Assembly: GCF_020166415.1 (NCBI RefSeq)
Contig: NZ_JAIQXV010000002.1
Span: 1 to 64,000 of the forward strand
Direction of reading: 5' to 3'
From: Deinococcus multiflagellatus
GTDB lineage: Bacteria > Deinococcota > Deinococci > Deinococcales > Deinococcaceae
Length of the DNA: 64,000 nt
In this document: positions 9,842 to 23,383 of the stretch, in pieces
How positions within the stretch are numbered: the stretch's first letter is position 1
Layout: each line of letters begins with the position of its first letter
Notes under the pieces: model-generated
Told to the model about the DNA's origin: nothing
Databases searched by the model: none
What the model saw: the letters and a program-made list of their open reading frames with translations, nothing else
Program-made: the position numbers and the translations under genes

Positions 9842-9869
9842 CGCTTCATGAAGCGTGCGCGCCTACACT
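9842..9869 (+). promoter_or_regulatory. Palindrome CGCTTCATGAAGCG and -10 box upstream of the 98-residue protein
   Basis: A perfect 14-bp palindrome at 9842-9855 is followed 8 nt later by TACACT (9864-9869). The same palindrome, extended to 16 bp, lies in the DrRRA-like promoter at 15249-15264. The position across the -35/-10 spacer is typical of a repressor or activator site. Confidence 0.5.
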
Positions 9870-9990
9870 CGCCCCACCCAGGGCTGTGGTTTGCTGCGCA
9901 GGCAGGACAGAGGCAACGAAGCCGCTCGGCGTGCGCCCAGGCGCCGGCCCAGCGGGTCCCGTTCCCTGCCCGCTTTCAGGAGGTGTTGCC

Positions 9991-10287
9991 ATGAACCAGC
10001 AGTTGCAGCAGACCCTTCAGGCCCTGTCGGGCGGTCTTCAGGGCGTGCCCGCCAGCGCGGCCGTTCAGAACGTCACGGCGTGGCATGAGACCTTAGGCGG
10101 TGTCCCCGGCGCCGAAACCGTGGTGGAGCATCTGGCCAGCCTGAAGTCGGCCCTGGAAAGCGGCGATCTGGCCGGCGCCGCTGCCCTCCTGCCCGACCTG
10201 GGCGCCGCCACCGAGTCGCTGGCCGCCGACGCCCCCGAGGCCGACCAGGACGGCCTGCGCCAGCTGGCCGCCGCCCTGCAGGGCTAA
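9991..10287 (+). CDS. Small helical protein of unknown function
   Basis: A 98-residue acidic protein without signal peptide or Cys. It is predicted almost wholly helical, with Ala, Gln and Leu in heptad-like spacing. I recognise no family. The start is set by a strong Shine-Dalgarno sequence (AGGAGGTG) 6 nt upstream, one of few in this window. The promoter about 120 bp upstream carries a palindrome shared with the DrRRA-like operon, so it may belong to the same regulon (inference). Confidence 0.75.
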   Translation: MNQQLQQTLQALSGGLQGVPASAAVQNVTAWHETLGGVPGAETVVEHLASLKSALESGDLAGAAALLPDLGAATESLAADAPEADQDGLRQLAAALQG

Positions 10288-10333
10288 GCCACCCGCACGC
10301 CCAAGCGCAGGCCCCGTCTATCCTGGCGGGGCC

Positions 10334-11257
10334 TTGACCCGTTTTGCTCCGCTGCACTTCACCCACGAGCCCCTGAGCGCCATCCTGCCCGCCGTGCGAG
10401 AGCGCCTGCGCGCAGGGGGCGAGGTGCAGTTCACCGTGCCCGACCCGGACCTGGGGCTGGGGCTCTACGCGGGCGAGGCCACCCCACACGGCCGCCACCG
10501 TCCCTGGGCGGTCTGGGCCGATCTGGCCGATCTGCTGGGCGCGCATCTGCTTACCCCACAGCCGGCGGGCCCGGGGCGGGTGCGCGTGACCCTGCGCACC
10601 TGGGCCCCCACGCCCGACCCCGACGCCGGGGGCTACGGCCCGGCGGGCACCTGGGGCCGGGTGGATAAACTGGAAGACCCGGTGTTTCTGGCCACCTTTG
10701 TGGAGGCCCTGCGCCGGGTGGACCCCCCGCCGGGTGGGCGGGTGCTGGCGCTGGGCGTGAATGCGGGCCGCGAACTGGACGCCCTGGCGCTGGCTTTTCC
10801 CGGGCGCGAACTGGACGTGGTGGGCATAGACCTGCAGGCAGACGCGCTGGCGGCGGCCCAGGCCCGCTGGCCCCAGGCCCATTTTCTGGCCCTGGACGTG
10901 AATGCCCTGCCCGCCAGCCTGGGCCGCTTTGACCTGGTGCTGGCCCTGAGCCTGCTGCAAAGCCCCGGGGTGGTGCAGGACGTGCTGCTCGCCCGCCTGC
11001 GCCGCGAGCACCTGACCCTGGGGGGCGGCCTGATTCTGGGCTTTCCCAATGCCCGCTACCGCGACGGCACCCTCAGCTACGGCGCCCGCATGCGCAACTA
11101 CGCCCGCCCGGACCTGAGCCTGCTGGCCGCTGACCTCACGAATGCCCGGCGCGGCCTGCAAAAGCACGGTTACAAGGTCTTTGTGACTGGCAAGTACGAG
11201 GTGCTGCTCACTGCCATTCCGGCGGGCCGGCGCACGCCGCTTGAGCTGGAGCTGTAG
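10334..11257 (+). CDS. Class I SAM-dependent methyltransferase
   Basis: A 307-residue protein. The SAM-binding fold occupies about residues 135-260: RVLALGVNAGRELDAL (motif I, with the unusual LGVNAG instead of LGxGxG), DVVGIDLQ (motif II) and FDLVLALSLLQ. The N-terminal 130 residues have no recognisable domain. The C-terminal GYKVFVTGKYEVLLTA resembles methyltransferases acting on small molecules or RNA, but no substrate is evident. A TTG start at 10334 fits the frame; no upstream ATG or GTG is available. Confidence 0.7.
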   Translation: MTRFAPLHFTHEPLSAILPAVRERLRAGGEVQFTVPDPDLGLGLYAGEATPHGRHRPWAVWADLADLLGAHLLTPQPAGPGRVRVTLRTWAPTPDPDAGGYGPAGTWGRVDKLEDPVFLATFVEALRRVDPPPGGRVLALGVNAGRELDALALAFPGRELDVVGIDLQADALAAAQARWPQAHFLALDVNALPASLGRFDLVLALSLLQSPGVVQDVLLARLRREHLTLGGGLILGFPNARYRDGTLSYGARMRNYARPDLSLLAADLTNARRGLQKHGYKVFVTGKYEVLLTAIPAGRRTPLELEL

Positions 11258-11335
11258 GCAGGTCGGCTGCCAGGCCTCTTCCGGGCGCACATCTGCCCAC
11301 CGTCTCTTCACGATTGCGCTAGGGTGTGCAGCCGT

Positions 11336-11788
11336 ATGCGCGCCCTGTTTTTACTGCCCGCCCTGTTTCTTGCCGCCTGTGCCCCCGCCGCCACCGGCCC
11401 CGAAGACCTGCAAGGCCCCCTGGCTGAAGGCGAACGCTGGACCATCACCGGCTTTGACCAGAACAACGACCCGATGAACGGCGAAGTGGTGGTGCCCAAG
11501 ACCCCCCGCTACGACCGCCTGGACCGCGATTGGACCTACAGCAGCGGCCGGTCGCTGATCTTCTACACAGAAGCCACGCGCTATTTCCAGGTGCAGGACA
11601 TTCGCGACCCGCTGCGCATCCTGGTGTGCATCGTGCGCCAGCCCTACGATGCCAACATTCGCGAGTACGCGGGCGTGAGCGTGGCGGGCGCCCGGGACGA
11701 GCTGAAGGCGGTGTTCGCCAAGCTGAGTGGCAGCGGCACGCAGCTGGTGGGCGGCGACTGCACCGTTCAGCGCGAAGCGGGGAACTGA
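11336..11788 (+). CDS. Lipoprotein of unknown function
   Basis: A 150-residue protein with a lipoprotein signal peptide: MRALFLLPALFLAAC, lipobox LAAC at 12-15. The mature part is strand-rich, with WTYSSGRSLIFYTEATRYFQV and a pair of Cys residues (VCIVRQ and GGDCTV) that could form a disulfide. No family recognised. It is probably anchored to the outer leaflet of a cell-envelope membrane. The ATG at 11336 is preferred because it begins the signal peptide; a GTG at 11324 would add four residues. Confidence 0.72.
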   Translation: MRALFLLPALFLAACAPAATGPEDLQGPLAEGERWTITGFDQNNDPMNGEVVVPKTPRYDRLDRDWTYSSGRSLIFYTEATRYFQVQDIRDPLRILVCIVRQPYDANIREYAGVSVAGARDELKAVFAKLSGSGTQLVGGDCTVQREAGN

Positions 11789-11794
11789 GCGTAA

Positions 11795-11838
11795 AGAGGA
11801 GGGGCCCCGGCAAGCGCTTGCTGGGGCCCCCTCCCTCT
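11795..11838. terminator. Bidirectional hairpin between convergent genes
   Basis: A long, nearly perfect inverted repeat (core GGGGCCCC at 11801-11808 and 11823-11830, with CAAGC/GCTTG inside) separates the lipoprotein gene from the convergent response regulator gene. It lacks a long T-run. Confidence 0.7.
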
Positions 11839-11842
11839 GCCG

Positions 11843-12286
11843 CTACACGCGCGGCGGAAAGCGCACGAAGGTGAGCCAGAAGGCCTCGAAAGCGCGCATG
11901 GCGCCCAGAAAGTTCTCGAAGCCCACGGGTTTGACCACGTAGCCGCTGGCGTGGCGCTCGTAGGAGGAGCGCACGTCGTCGTCGGCCTGGCTGGTCGTGA
12001 GCATCACCACCGGAATGCTGCGCAGCTCGGGATCGGCCTTCAGCTCTTCGAGCACCTCCAGCCCCGTCTTGCGCGGCATGTTGATGTCCATCAGGATCAC
12101 GTCGGGGCGGGGGGCCTGGGCGTGTTCGCCCTCGCGGCGCAGGAACCGCAGGGCTTCGACGCCGTCGCGCGCCACATGCATGCGGTTGGGCACCCGGGAA
12201 TCCTCAAAGGCTTCCAGGGTCAGCAGGACATCGGGCTCGTTGTCTTCAACAAGCAGAATTTCAATAGGAGCAGACATGGCGGTCAT
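11843..12286 (-). CDS. Rcp1-like single-domain response regulator
   Basis: A 147-residue receiver-only protein. LLVEDNEPD starts the domain, the phosphoacceptor Asp is in ILMDINMP near residue 67, and the signalling Lys is in GYVVKPVGF. Length and the NEPD, RDGVEAL and PRPDVILMDINMPRKTGLE stretches match the Rcp1 family that pairs with phytochrome-type kinases. The ATG overlaps the kinase stop (ATGA), so it is co-translated with, and likely phosphorylated by, that kinase. With no output domain it presumably works by protein contact. Confidence 0.88.
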   Translation of the reverse strand: MTAMSAPIEILLVEDNEPDVLLTLEAFEDSRVPNRMHVARDGVEALRFLRREGEHAQAPRPDVILMDINMPRKTGLEVLEELKADPELRSIPVVMLTTSQADDDVRSSYERHASGYVVKPVGFENFLGAMRAFEAFWLTFVRFPPRV

Positions 12287-14553
12287 GGTGTGGGCACCCC
12301 CGGCAGAAGCACATGAAACGTACTGCCCTGTCCAGGCACAGACTCGACCCAGATGCGCCCGCCGTGGTGCTCCGCAATCTTACGGCAGATGGCCAGCCCC
12401 ATGCCGTTGCCCGCAAAGGTGTCGCGGTGGTGCAGGCGCTGGAAAATCTCGAAGACCCGGGCGTGGTACTCCGGGGCGATGCCAATGCCGTGGTCACGCA
12501 CCCGCAGGTGCACAAAGTGGCCCTCCTGCGCGGAGGACACGTGCACCTGGGGCGGCTGGCCCGGCGCATGGAACTTCAGGCCGTTGCCCACCAGATTGGT
12601 CAGCAGCTGAATGAGCAGCGAGGCGCGCCCCAACACCCGGTGCGGGGTGTCCCAGCTCAGCGTGCCGCCGCCCTGCAAGCTGCCCTGCAGGTTGGCGGCG
12701 ACCGCCTGCAGCAGCTCGTCCAGGGCCAGGGGGGTGGGGGGCGCGAGCTGCCGCCCGGTGCGGGCAAAGGCCAGCAGGTCCTGAATGAGGCTGCGCATGC
12801 GCTCCACCGCCGCCTGCGTGAACTGCAGGTACTGCCCGGCGCGGTCGTCCAGTTGTCCCGCGTAGCGCCGCGAGAGCAGCTCGGTGTAGCTGCCGATGGT
12901 GCGCAGCGGTTCTTGCAGGTCGTGCGAGGCCACGTAGGCAAACTGCTCCAGGTCGTGGTTGCTGCGCTCCAGGTTCTCGATCATCTCGTGCAGCTGCGCG
13001 CGCGCCTTTTCCTGCTCGGTGATGTCCTGCACCATCACCACGGCGCCGCTCACCTGCCCCTGCGCGTCGTGGGTGGGCGTCACCACGTACCCCACGGGCA
13101 CGGCGCGTCCAGAGGCGTGCCACATCACGTCGCGCTCGGTGCGCCGGGTCTGGCCGTCTTGCAGGGTCTGGTGAATGGGGCACTCGGGCAGCAGGTAGGG
13201 GCGCCCGTCTTCGTGGTGGTGGTGCACCAGCGCGTGCTGCGCCTGCCCAATCATCTGCTCCACGCTGTAGCCCAGCATGCGCGCCGCCGCCGGGTTGGCA
13301 AAGGTGGTCACGCCCTGGGCGTCCAGGCCAAAAATGCCCTCGCCCGCCGCCGTGAGCAGCAGCGTGGAAAAGCGCGTGACCTGCGCGAGTTCGGCCGTGC
13401 GGTCCTGGACCCGCTGTTCCAGCGCCGCGTTGGCGTCCAGCAGCAACTGCTGCGCCGCCTGCAACTCGGTGACGTCCGTGTTGGTGCCCACCCACTCCAG
13501 AATCTGGCCCTGTTCGCCGCGCACCGGCACGCCGCGCGCTTCCATGGGCACGTACTGGCCGTCGGCGCGGCGCACCCGGTACGACACGCTGTAGCCGCTG
13601 CGGGTGTCCACCGCCCGCTGCCACGCGGCCAGGGCGCGCGCGCGGTCATCCGGGTGCAGGGCCTGCGTCCAGCCCCCGGGGCTGTACTGCTCGGGGGTCT
13701 GGCCGGTAAAGGCTTCCCAGTCCGGTTGCGGCGGCACAAAAGCGCCGTCGGGCCGGGCCGTCCACACCACCTGGGCGGTGGCCTGCACCAATGAGCGAAA
13801 GCGCTGCTCGCTGGCCCGCAGGGCCTCTTGCGCCGCGCGCAGTTCGGTGACATCGGCAAACACGGTGGTGACCTGCTTGGGCGCTGGGTTCCCTGCGGCA
13901 AAGCGCGGAATCGCCGAGACGTCCAGCCAGCGCCACGTCTCGCTGGGCGGGTGAAAGATGCCCATGGGCACGTGGTGCAGGGCCACGCCGCTGCGCAGCG
14001 CCTGCATGGCAGGGTGGGTTTCTCCGGGAAAGGGCGAGCCGTCCGGGTGAATGGCCTGCCAGCGCGGGTCCAGGGAGTCGCGGCCGGTCAACTGGTCCAG
14101 GCTTAGGCCCAGAACGGCGGTGGCGGCGTGGTTGGCCTGCAAAATGCGGCCGTCCGGGGCCTGCACCGCCATGCCCAGGTGCAGGCTGTCCATCAGCTCC
14201 ATGGCGACCTCCAGGGGGTCGCGCGCCACATGCAGGTGCACCAGCGCGCCCCCCCCTGCGGGCGCCACTGTCACCAGCGCCGGGGCCACGGTTTCCAACA
14301 GCCGCACGGTGACCTGCGCGCTGTGTCCGGCCATGGCCTGCTGCGCGGCGGCGCGCAGCGCCTCGGCGCTGGCGGCGTCAAACAGCGCGCTCCAGTCGCC
14401 CTGCGCCGAGACGCCCCCAATGCGCTCGCGGGCGGCGCGGTTTAGGGCCACGTGCCCGTCGGGGCCCATCCAGGCCACAGGGTCGGGCAGGGCCGCCAGC
14501 AGCGCCCCGGCGTCCAGGCCCGAAAAGGCCTCATCACCCAATGTGGGGGTCAA
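12283..14553 (-). CDS. Multi-PAS sensor histidine kinase
   Basis: A 756-residue soluble kinase with no membrane segment. Four PAS-like domains are readable at about 10-115, 118-240, 250-370 and 395-520, then HisKA with the phosphoacceptor in ASHDLQEPLRTI near residue 550, and a HATPase domain to the end (NLVGNGLKFH, DHGIGIAP, GNGMGLAI). The kinase core resembles phytochrome kinases, but no chromophore domain is present. It starts with TTG 15 nt after the DrRRA-like gene and overlaps the Rcp1-like gene, making a three-gene operon with one kinase and two possible phosphate acceptors. Confidence 0.88.
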   Translation of the reverse strand: MTPTLGDEAFSGLDAGALLAALPDPVAWMGPDGHVALNRAARERIGGVSAQGDWSALFDAASAEALRAAAQQAMAGHSAQVTVRLLETVAPALVTVAPAGGGALVHLHVARDPLEVAMELMDSLHLGMAVQAPDGRILQANHAATAVLGLSLDQLTGRDSLDPRWQAIHPDGSPFPGETHPAMQALRSGVALHHVPMGIFHPPSETWRWLDVSAIPRFAAGNPAPKQVTTVFADVTELRAAQEALRASEQRFRSLVQATAQVVWTARPDGAFVPPQPDWEAFTGQTPEQYSPGGWTQALHPDDRARALAAWQRAVDTRSGYSVSYRVRRADGQYVPMEARGVPVRGEQGQILEWVGTNTDVTELQAAQQLLLDANAALEQRVQDRTAELAQVTRFSTLLLTAAGEGIFGLDAQGVTTFANPAAARMLGYSVEQMIGQAQHALVHHHHEDGRPYLLPECPIHQTLQDGQTRRTERDVMWHASGRAVPVGYVVTPTHDAQGQVSGAVVMVQDITEQEKARAQLHEMIENLERSNHDLEQFAYVASHDLQEPLRTIGSYTELLSRRYAGQLDDRAGQYLQFTQAAVERMRSLIQDLLAFARTGRQLAPPTPLALDELLQAVAANLQGSLQGGGTLSWDTPHRVLGRASLLIQLLTNLVGNGLKFHAPGQPPQVHVSSAQEGHFVHLRVRDHGIGIAPEYHARVFEIFQRLHHRDTFAGNGMGLAICRKIAEHHGGRIWVESVPGQGSTFHVLLPGVPTP

Positions 14554-14568
14554 CGGTGGGGTCCCGTG

Positions 14569-15234
<666 letters not shown>

Positions 15235-15242
15235 GCCCCCGA

Positions 15243-15264
15243 TGATACCGCTTCATGAAGCGGG
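15243..15264 (-). promoter_or_regulatory. DrRRA-like gene promoter: -10 box with adjoining palindrome
   Basis: TATCAT at 15243-15248 precedes the GTG start by 8 nt. The 16-bp perfect palindrome CCGCTTCATGAAGCGG (15249-15264) lies directly upstream of it. Its 14-bp core recurs upstream of the 98-residue protein at 9842. Autoregulation or control by a shared factor is inferred. Confidence 0.55.
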
Positions 15265-15487
15265 TCTTCACGCGCCTGCCCGCGCGCTGCGGGGCCCCGC
15301 GCCCATGCCCCTGCCGGGGGGTGTGCTAGCTTGAACGTACCGCGTCTCTGGACCCAACCTGCCCGGCAGGCTGGCCCTGAGCGACACAATCCATCCTCCC
15401 CCTGGCCGTGCCACTGCGGCCCCGCCTTCTCTCACAACCCGCCTGCAGCACGGACCCTGGCTTCAGGCGCGGACGTACGGAGTGTTC

Positions 15488-17167
<1,680 letters not shown>

Positions 17168-17181
17168 GGGGAAGAAAGGAG

Positions 17182-17214
17182 AAGGCGCGCCAGACAGTTG
17201 CTGGCGCGCCTTTT
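17182..17214 (+). terminator. Intrinsic terminator of rnj
   Basis: A perfect 12-bp stem (AAGGCGCGCCAG with its complement), a 7-nt loop and TTTT. Confidence 0.85.
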
Positions 17215-17230
17215 GCTGAATACGACCGGC

Positions 17231-17407
17231 TTACTCCTCCACCACCGTCGTGGTTGTGGTGGTCTGGGTCACGGCGGGCTGGGGCGCTGGCTGCTCTTCC
17301 TGCCGCACCTCGTGGCGCTCGTGGTGGGTCTCGGTGCCGGTCATGGGGTCGCGGGTTTCGGTCACTTCGGTGACCTCGGAACGCTTGGCGGTGTCGTCTG
17401 CGTGCAT
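17231..17407 (-). CDS. 58-residue Thr/Glu-rich small protein
   Basis: A short frame: MHADDTAKRSEV at the N-terminus, a middle rich in His, Glu and Arg (ETHHERHEVRQEEQ), and a tail of six Thr followed by VVEE. It has a strong Shine-Dalgarno (AGGAGGT) 6 nt before the ATG, and its codon composition matches neighbouring genes. No membrane segment or known family; it is probably disordered. The Thr run resembles the tail of the WGxxG protein at 40018. Its 3' end lies just beyond the rnj terminator. Confidence 0.65.
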   Translation of the reverse strand: MHADDTAKRSEVTEVTETRDPMTGTETHHERHEVRQEEQPAPQPAVTQTTTTTTVVEE

Positions 17408-17504
17408 GGCTGACCTCCTGGGAATGAATTGAGGGCCTTAGCGTACTGCGGCCCCGCGCTCGCCCGGCCTCAGATAAACCCTTGCGTAAGCCCGCGCGAA
17501 GGGT

Positions 17505-18116
17505 TCAGGCCTGGCGCGCTTCCCAGCGGGCGCGGAAGGCCTCTTCGGCGGCGCCCAGCTGTGCCAGGGCCGGTGCCCGTTCGGCTAGAGGCAGCAGCGC
17601 TTCAAGGACGAGGGCAGCGCGGCGAAAGGGAAGAAACAAGCTGGGCGAGACCAGCATCAGTGGCTGATAGTCCTCAGCCATGAAAGCCAGGAGGCCTGCT
17701 GGCGTGCCGACACGGTTGAGAAACGGGAGCAGGGCTTGACGGCAACTCGCCTCTAGTTCTGTGGCCACACGGTCAATCTTGGTTTCTGTGGCTTTTGCAG
17801 GCAGAAGCCACCTGTCGGGCTGGGCGGGGTCTAAACGGTGCGGCACACTGCGGAAACCCAGCTCAAGATGCTCGCCGCCGTGAACCACATGAAAGGTCAT
17901 GCGGCCCAGAACGTTGAAAAAGCAGCCGTTCTGACGCTGGCTGACGTGGTATTCGAGAGCTTGAGTCCCGTACCCCACCCGTCGCTGGAAGACTGGGCCC
18001 CAGGTCCCCGCTTCTCCTCCCTCAAACCCCCACCCTCTCGCCTGTGCCGCCAGCCGGGCCAGCAGCGCGTCCCGGGCGCGCGTGTCGTCCGGCGCTTTCC
18101 CACCTTGACCCCCCAC
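17505..18116 (-). CDS. Hypothetical protein, possibly DUF4304-like
   Basis: A 203-residue soluble protein. The N-terminal half ([38 protein letters not shown]) loosely follows the DUF4304 pattern of a variable helix followed by strands ending in F-x-V. The C-terminal half is helical. No catalytic residues stand out. It lies divergent from clpP with about 40 bp between the start codons, so the two promoters overlap. The family call is weak. Confidence 0.5.
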   Translation of the reverse strand: MGGQGGKAPDDTRARDALLARLAAQARGWGFEGGEAGTWGPVFQRRVGYGTQALEYHVSQRQNGCFFNVLGRMTFHVVHGGEHLELGFRSVPHRLDPAQPDRWLLPAKATETKIDRVATELEASCRQALLPFLNRVGTPAGLLAFMAEDYQPLMLVSPSLFLPFRRAALVLEALLPLAERAPALAQLGAAEEAFRARWEARQA

Positions 18117-18124
18117 ACTGACAC

Positions 18125-18151
18125 TTTACTTTTTCCATCGCGTGCGATAAT
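18125..18151 (+). promoter_or_regulatory. clpP promoter, leaderless type
   Basis: TTTACT (18125-18130), a 15-bp spacer ending in TGC, and GATAAT (18146-18151) lie 7 nt before the clpP ATG. The extended -10 (TGCGATAAT) may compensate for the weak, short-spaced -35. Transcription would start at the ATG. Confidence 0.6.
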
Positions 18152-18158
18152 CGCCCCC

Positions 18159-19966
<1,808 letters not shown>

Positions 19967-19988
19967 ACGCAACAGAGCTTACAGCATT

Positions 19989-20043
19989 CCCCCGCGCCCG
20001 TCCCTAGACTCTGGGGACACCGTGCGGGGGTGTTTTCTTCTTT
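19989..20043 (+). terminator. Probable terminator after clpX
   Basis: CCCCCGC and GCGGGGG (outer stem) flank an inner GTCCC/GGGAC hairpin, followed by a T-rich stretch TGTTTTCTTCTTTT. The loop is large, so strength is uncertain; the same stretch may contain lon promoter elements. Confidence 0.5.
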
Positions 20044-20054
20044 TCCCTCCGCGA

Positions 20055-20060
20055 TACACT
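20055..20060 (+). promoter_or_regulatory. Probable -10 box of lon
   Basis: TACACT lies 38 nt before the lon ATG. Unlike most genes here, lon has a true leader with a Shine-Dalgarno (AAGGAG) 6 nt before its start. Confidence 0.4.
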
Positions 20061-20098
20061 GATCCATTCACGCGCGCTGCGCGACCCAAGGAGCAAGC

Positions 20099-22534
<2,436 letters not shown>

Positions 22535-22545
22535 GCGAGCGAGAG

Positions 22546-22578
22546 AAAGCCCCCCGGTGCAATGCCGGGGGGCTTTCC
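22546..22578 (+). terminator. Intrinsic terminator of lon
   Basis: A 12-bp stem AAAGCCCCCCGG with its complement, and a 7-nt loop. Confidence 0.85.
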
Positions 22579-22588
22579 TGTCTGACTC

Positions 22589-22641
22589 TGAGCCGTGGGC
22601 TCTGGGGGGTTGCCCCATGGCTCATGGCCCAGAGCCCACAG
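22589..22641. repeat. Heptamer-repeat island 3
   Basis: The right arm holds the units CCCATGG, CTCATGG, CCCAGAG and CCCACAG (22614-22641). The left arm contains GTGGGCTCTGGG (22595-22606), which pairs perfectly with CCCAGAGCCCAC (22628-22639). A 20-bp stretch around the CATGG units is identical to island 4 at 41326. Confidence 0.65.
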
Positions 22642-22643
22642 CC

Positions 22644-23144
22644 TTACTGCGTTTCGCCGTACGCCCCGCTGCACGAGGCGCCGCGTTCCGGCGCGGTGGC
22701 GCCCTGCTCGTATTTGTCGAGGAAGGCCTTCAGGCGGCTGTCGTCGGCCTTGTCCACCTTCAGCTGGGCGCCCCAGGCGCTGATGGCGACCGGCTTGTCC
22801 AGGCCCTCGTAGGGGCTGAGCAGGGTGTACGAGCGGCCCTCCACCAGCTTTTTCAGCTGATCCACCTGGGCCTGGTCCAGGTCGGGGCGGTAGGTGAGCC
22901 ACACGGCGCCGTGCTCCATGCTGTGAACCGCGTATTCGTTGTACAGCGGGCGGTCGTACACGCCGCAGTTCTGCCAGCTGGCGTTGTGGGCGCCGCCCAC
23001 CGGGGGGCTTTCGGCGTAGACCAGCGAGCCGGTGCGGTGGTCGCCGCCGTTGTACTTGAAGGTCTGCACGCCTTCGATGGTCTTGGAACCGCAGGCGGTG
23101 AGGGCCAGAAGGGCGAGGGGAGCCAGCAGGAACAGGCGTGTCAT
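22644..23144 (-). CDS. DUF3105 lipoprotein
   Basis: A 166-residue protein with a lipoprotein signal ([18 protein letters not shown]). The mature domain matches DUF3105: [28 protein letters not shown] and [15 protein letters not shown]. The His/Asn/Cys-rich pattern suggests metal binding, but the role of the family is unknown. I placed the start at 23144 because the signal peptide begins there; 73 extra upstream residues in frame are not protein-like. It is convergent with lon. Confidence 0.78.
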   Translation of the reverse strand: MTRLFLLAPLALLALTACGSKTIEGVQTFKYNGGDHRTGSLVYAESPPVGGAHNASWQNCGVYDRPLYNEYAVHSMEHGAVWLTYRPDLDQAQVDQLKKLVEGRSYTLLSPYEGLDKPVAISAWGAQLKVDKADDSRLKAFLDKYEQGATAPERGASCSGAYGETQ

Positions 23145-23383
23145 GGGCCCCCACAGCTTAGCGGCTGGGCATGAGGGGAAGGGCAGGGGTGGCCGCCCCC
23201 ACCGCCTGGGCCCGCCCGCTGGGGGGGCGCGCCGGGCACTCCCCCACAACCGCCGCGTTTTCACATACTCTGGCAGCACCCCACGGCTGAAGGCTGGTCC
23301 GCCGCTGCAGCCCATCCCTTCCCTGGCGGGGTGGCCGCCCGGCCTCTCAGCGGGCCGCGCCACACACTGTTTTCTGGAGGGTC

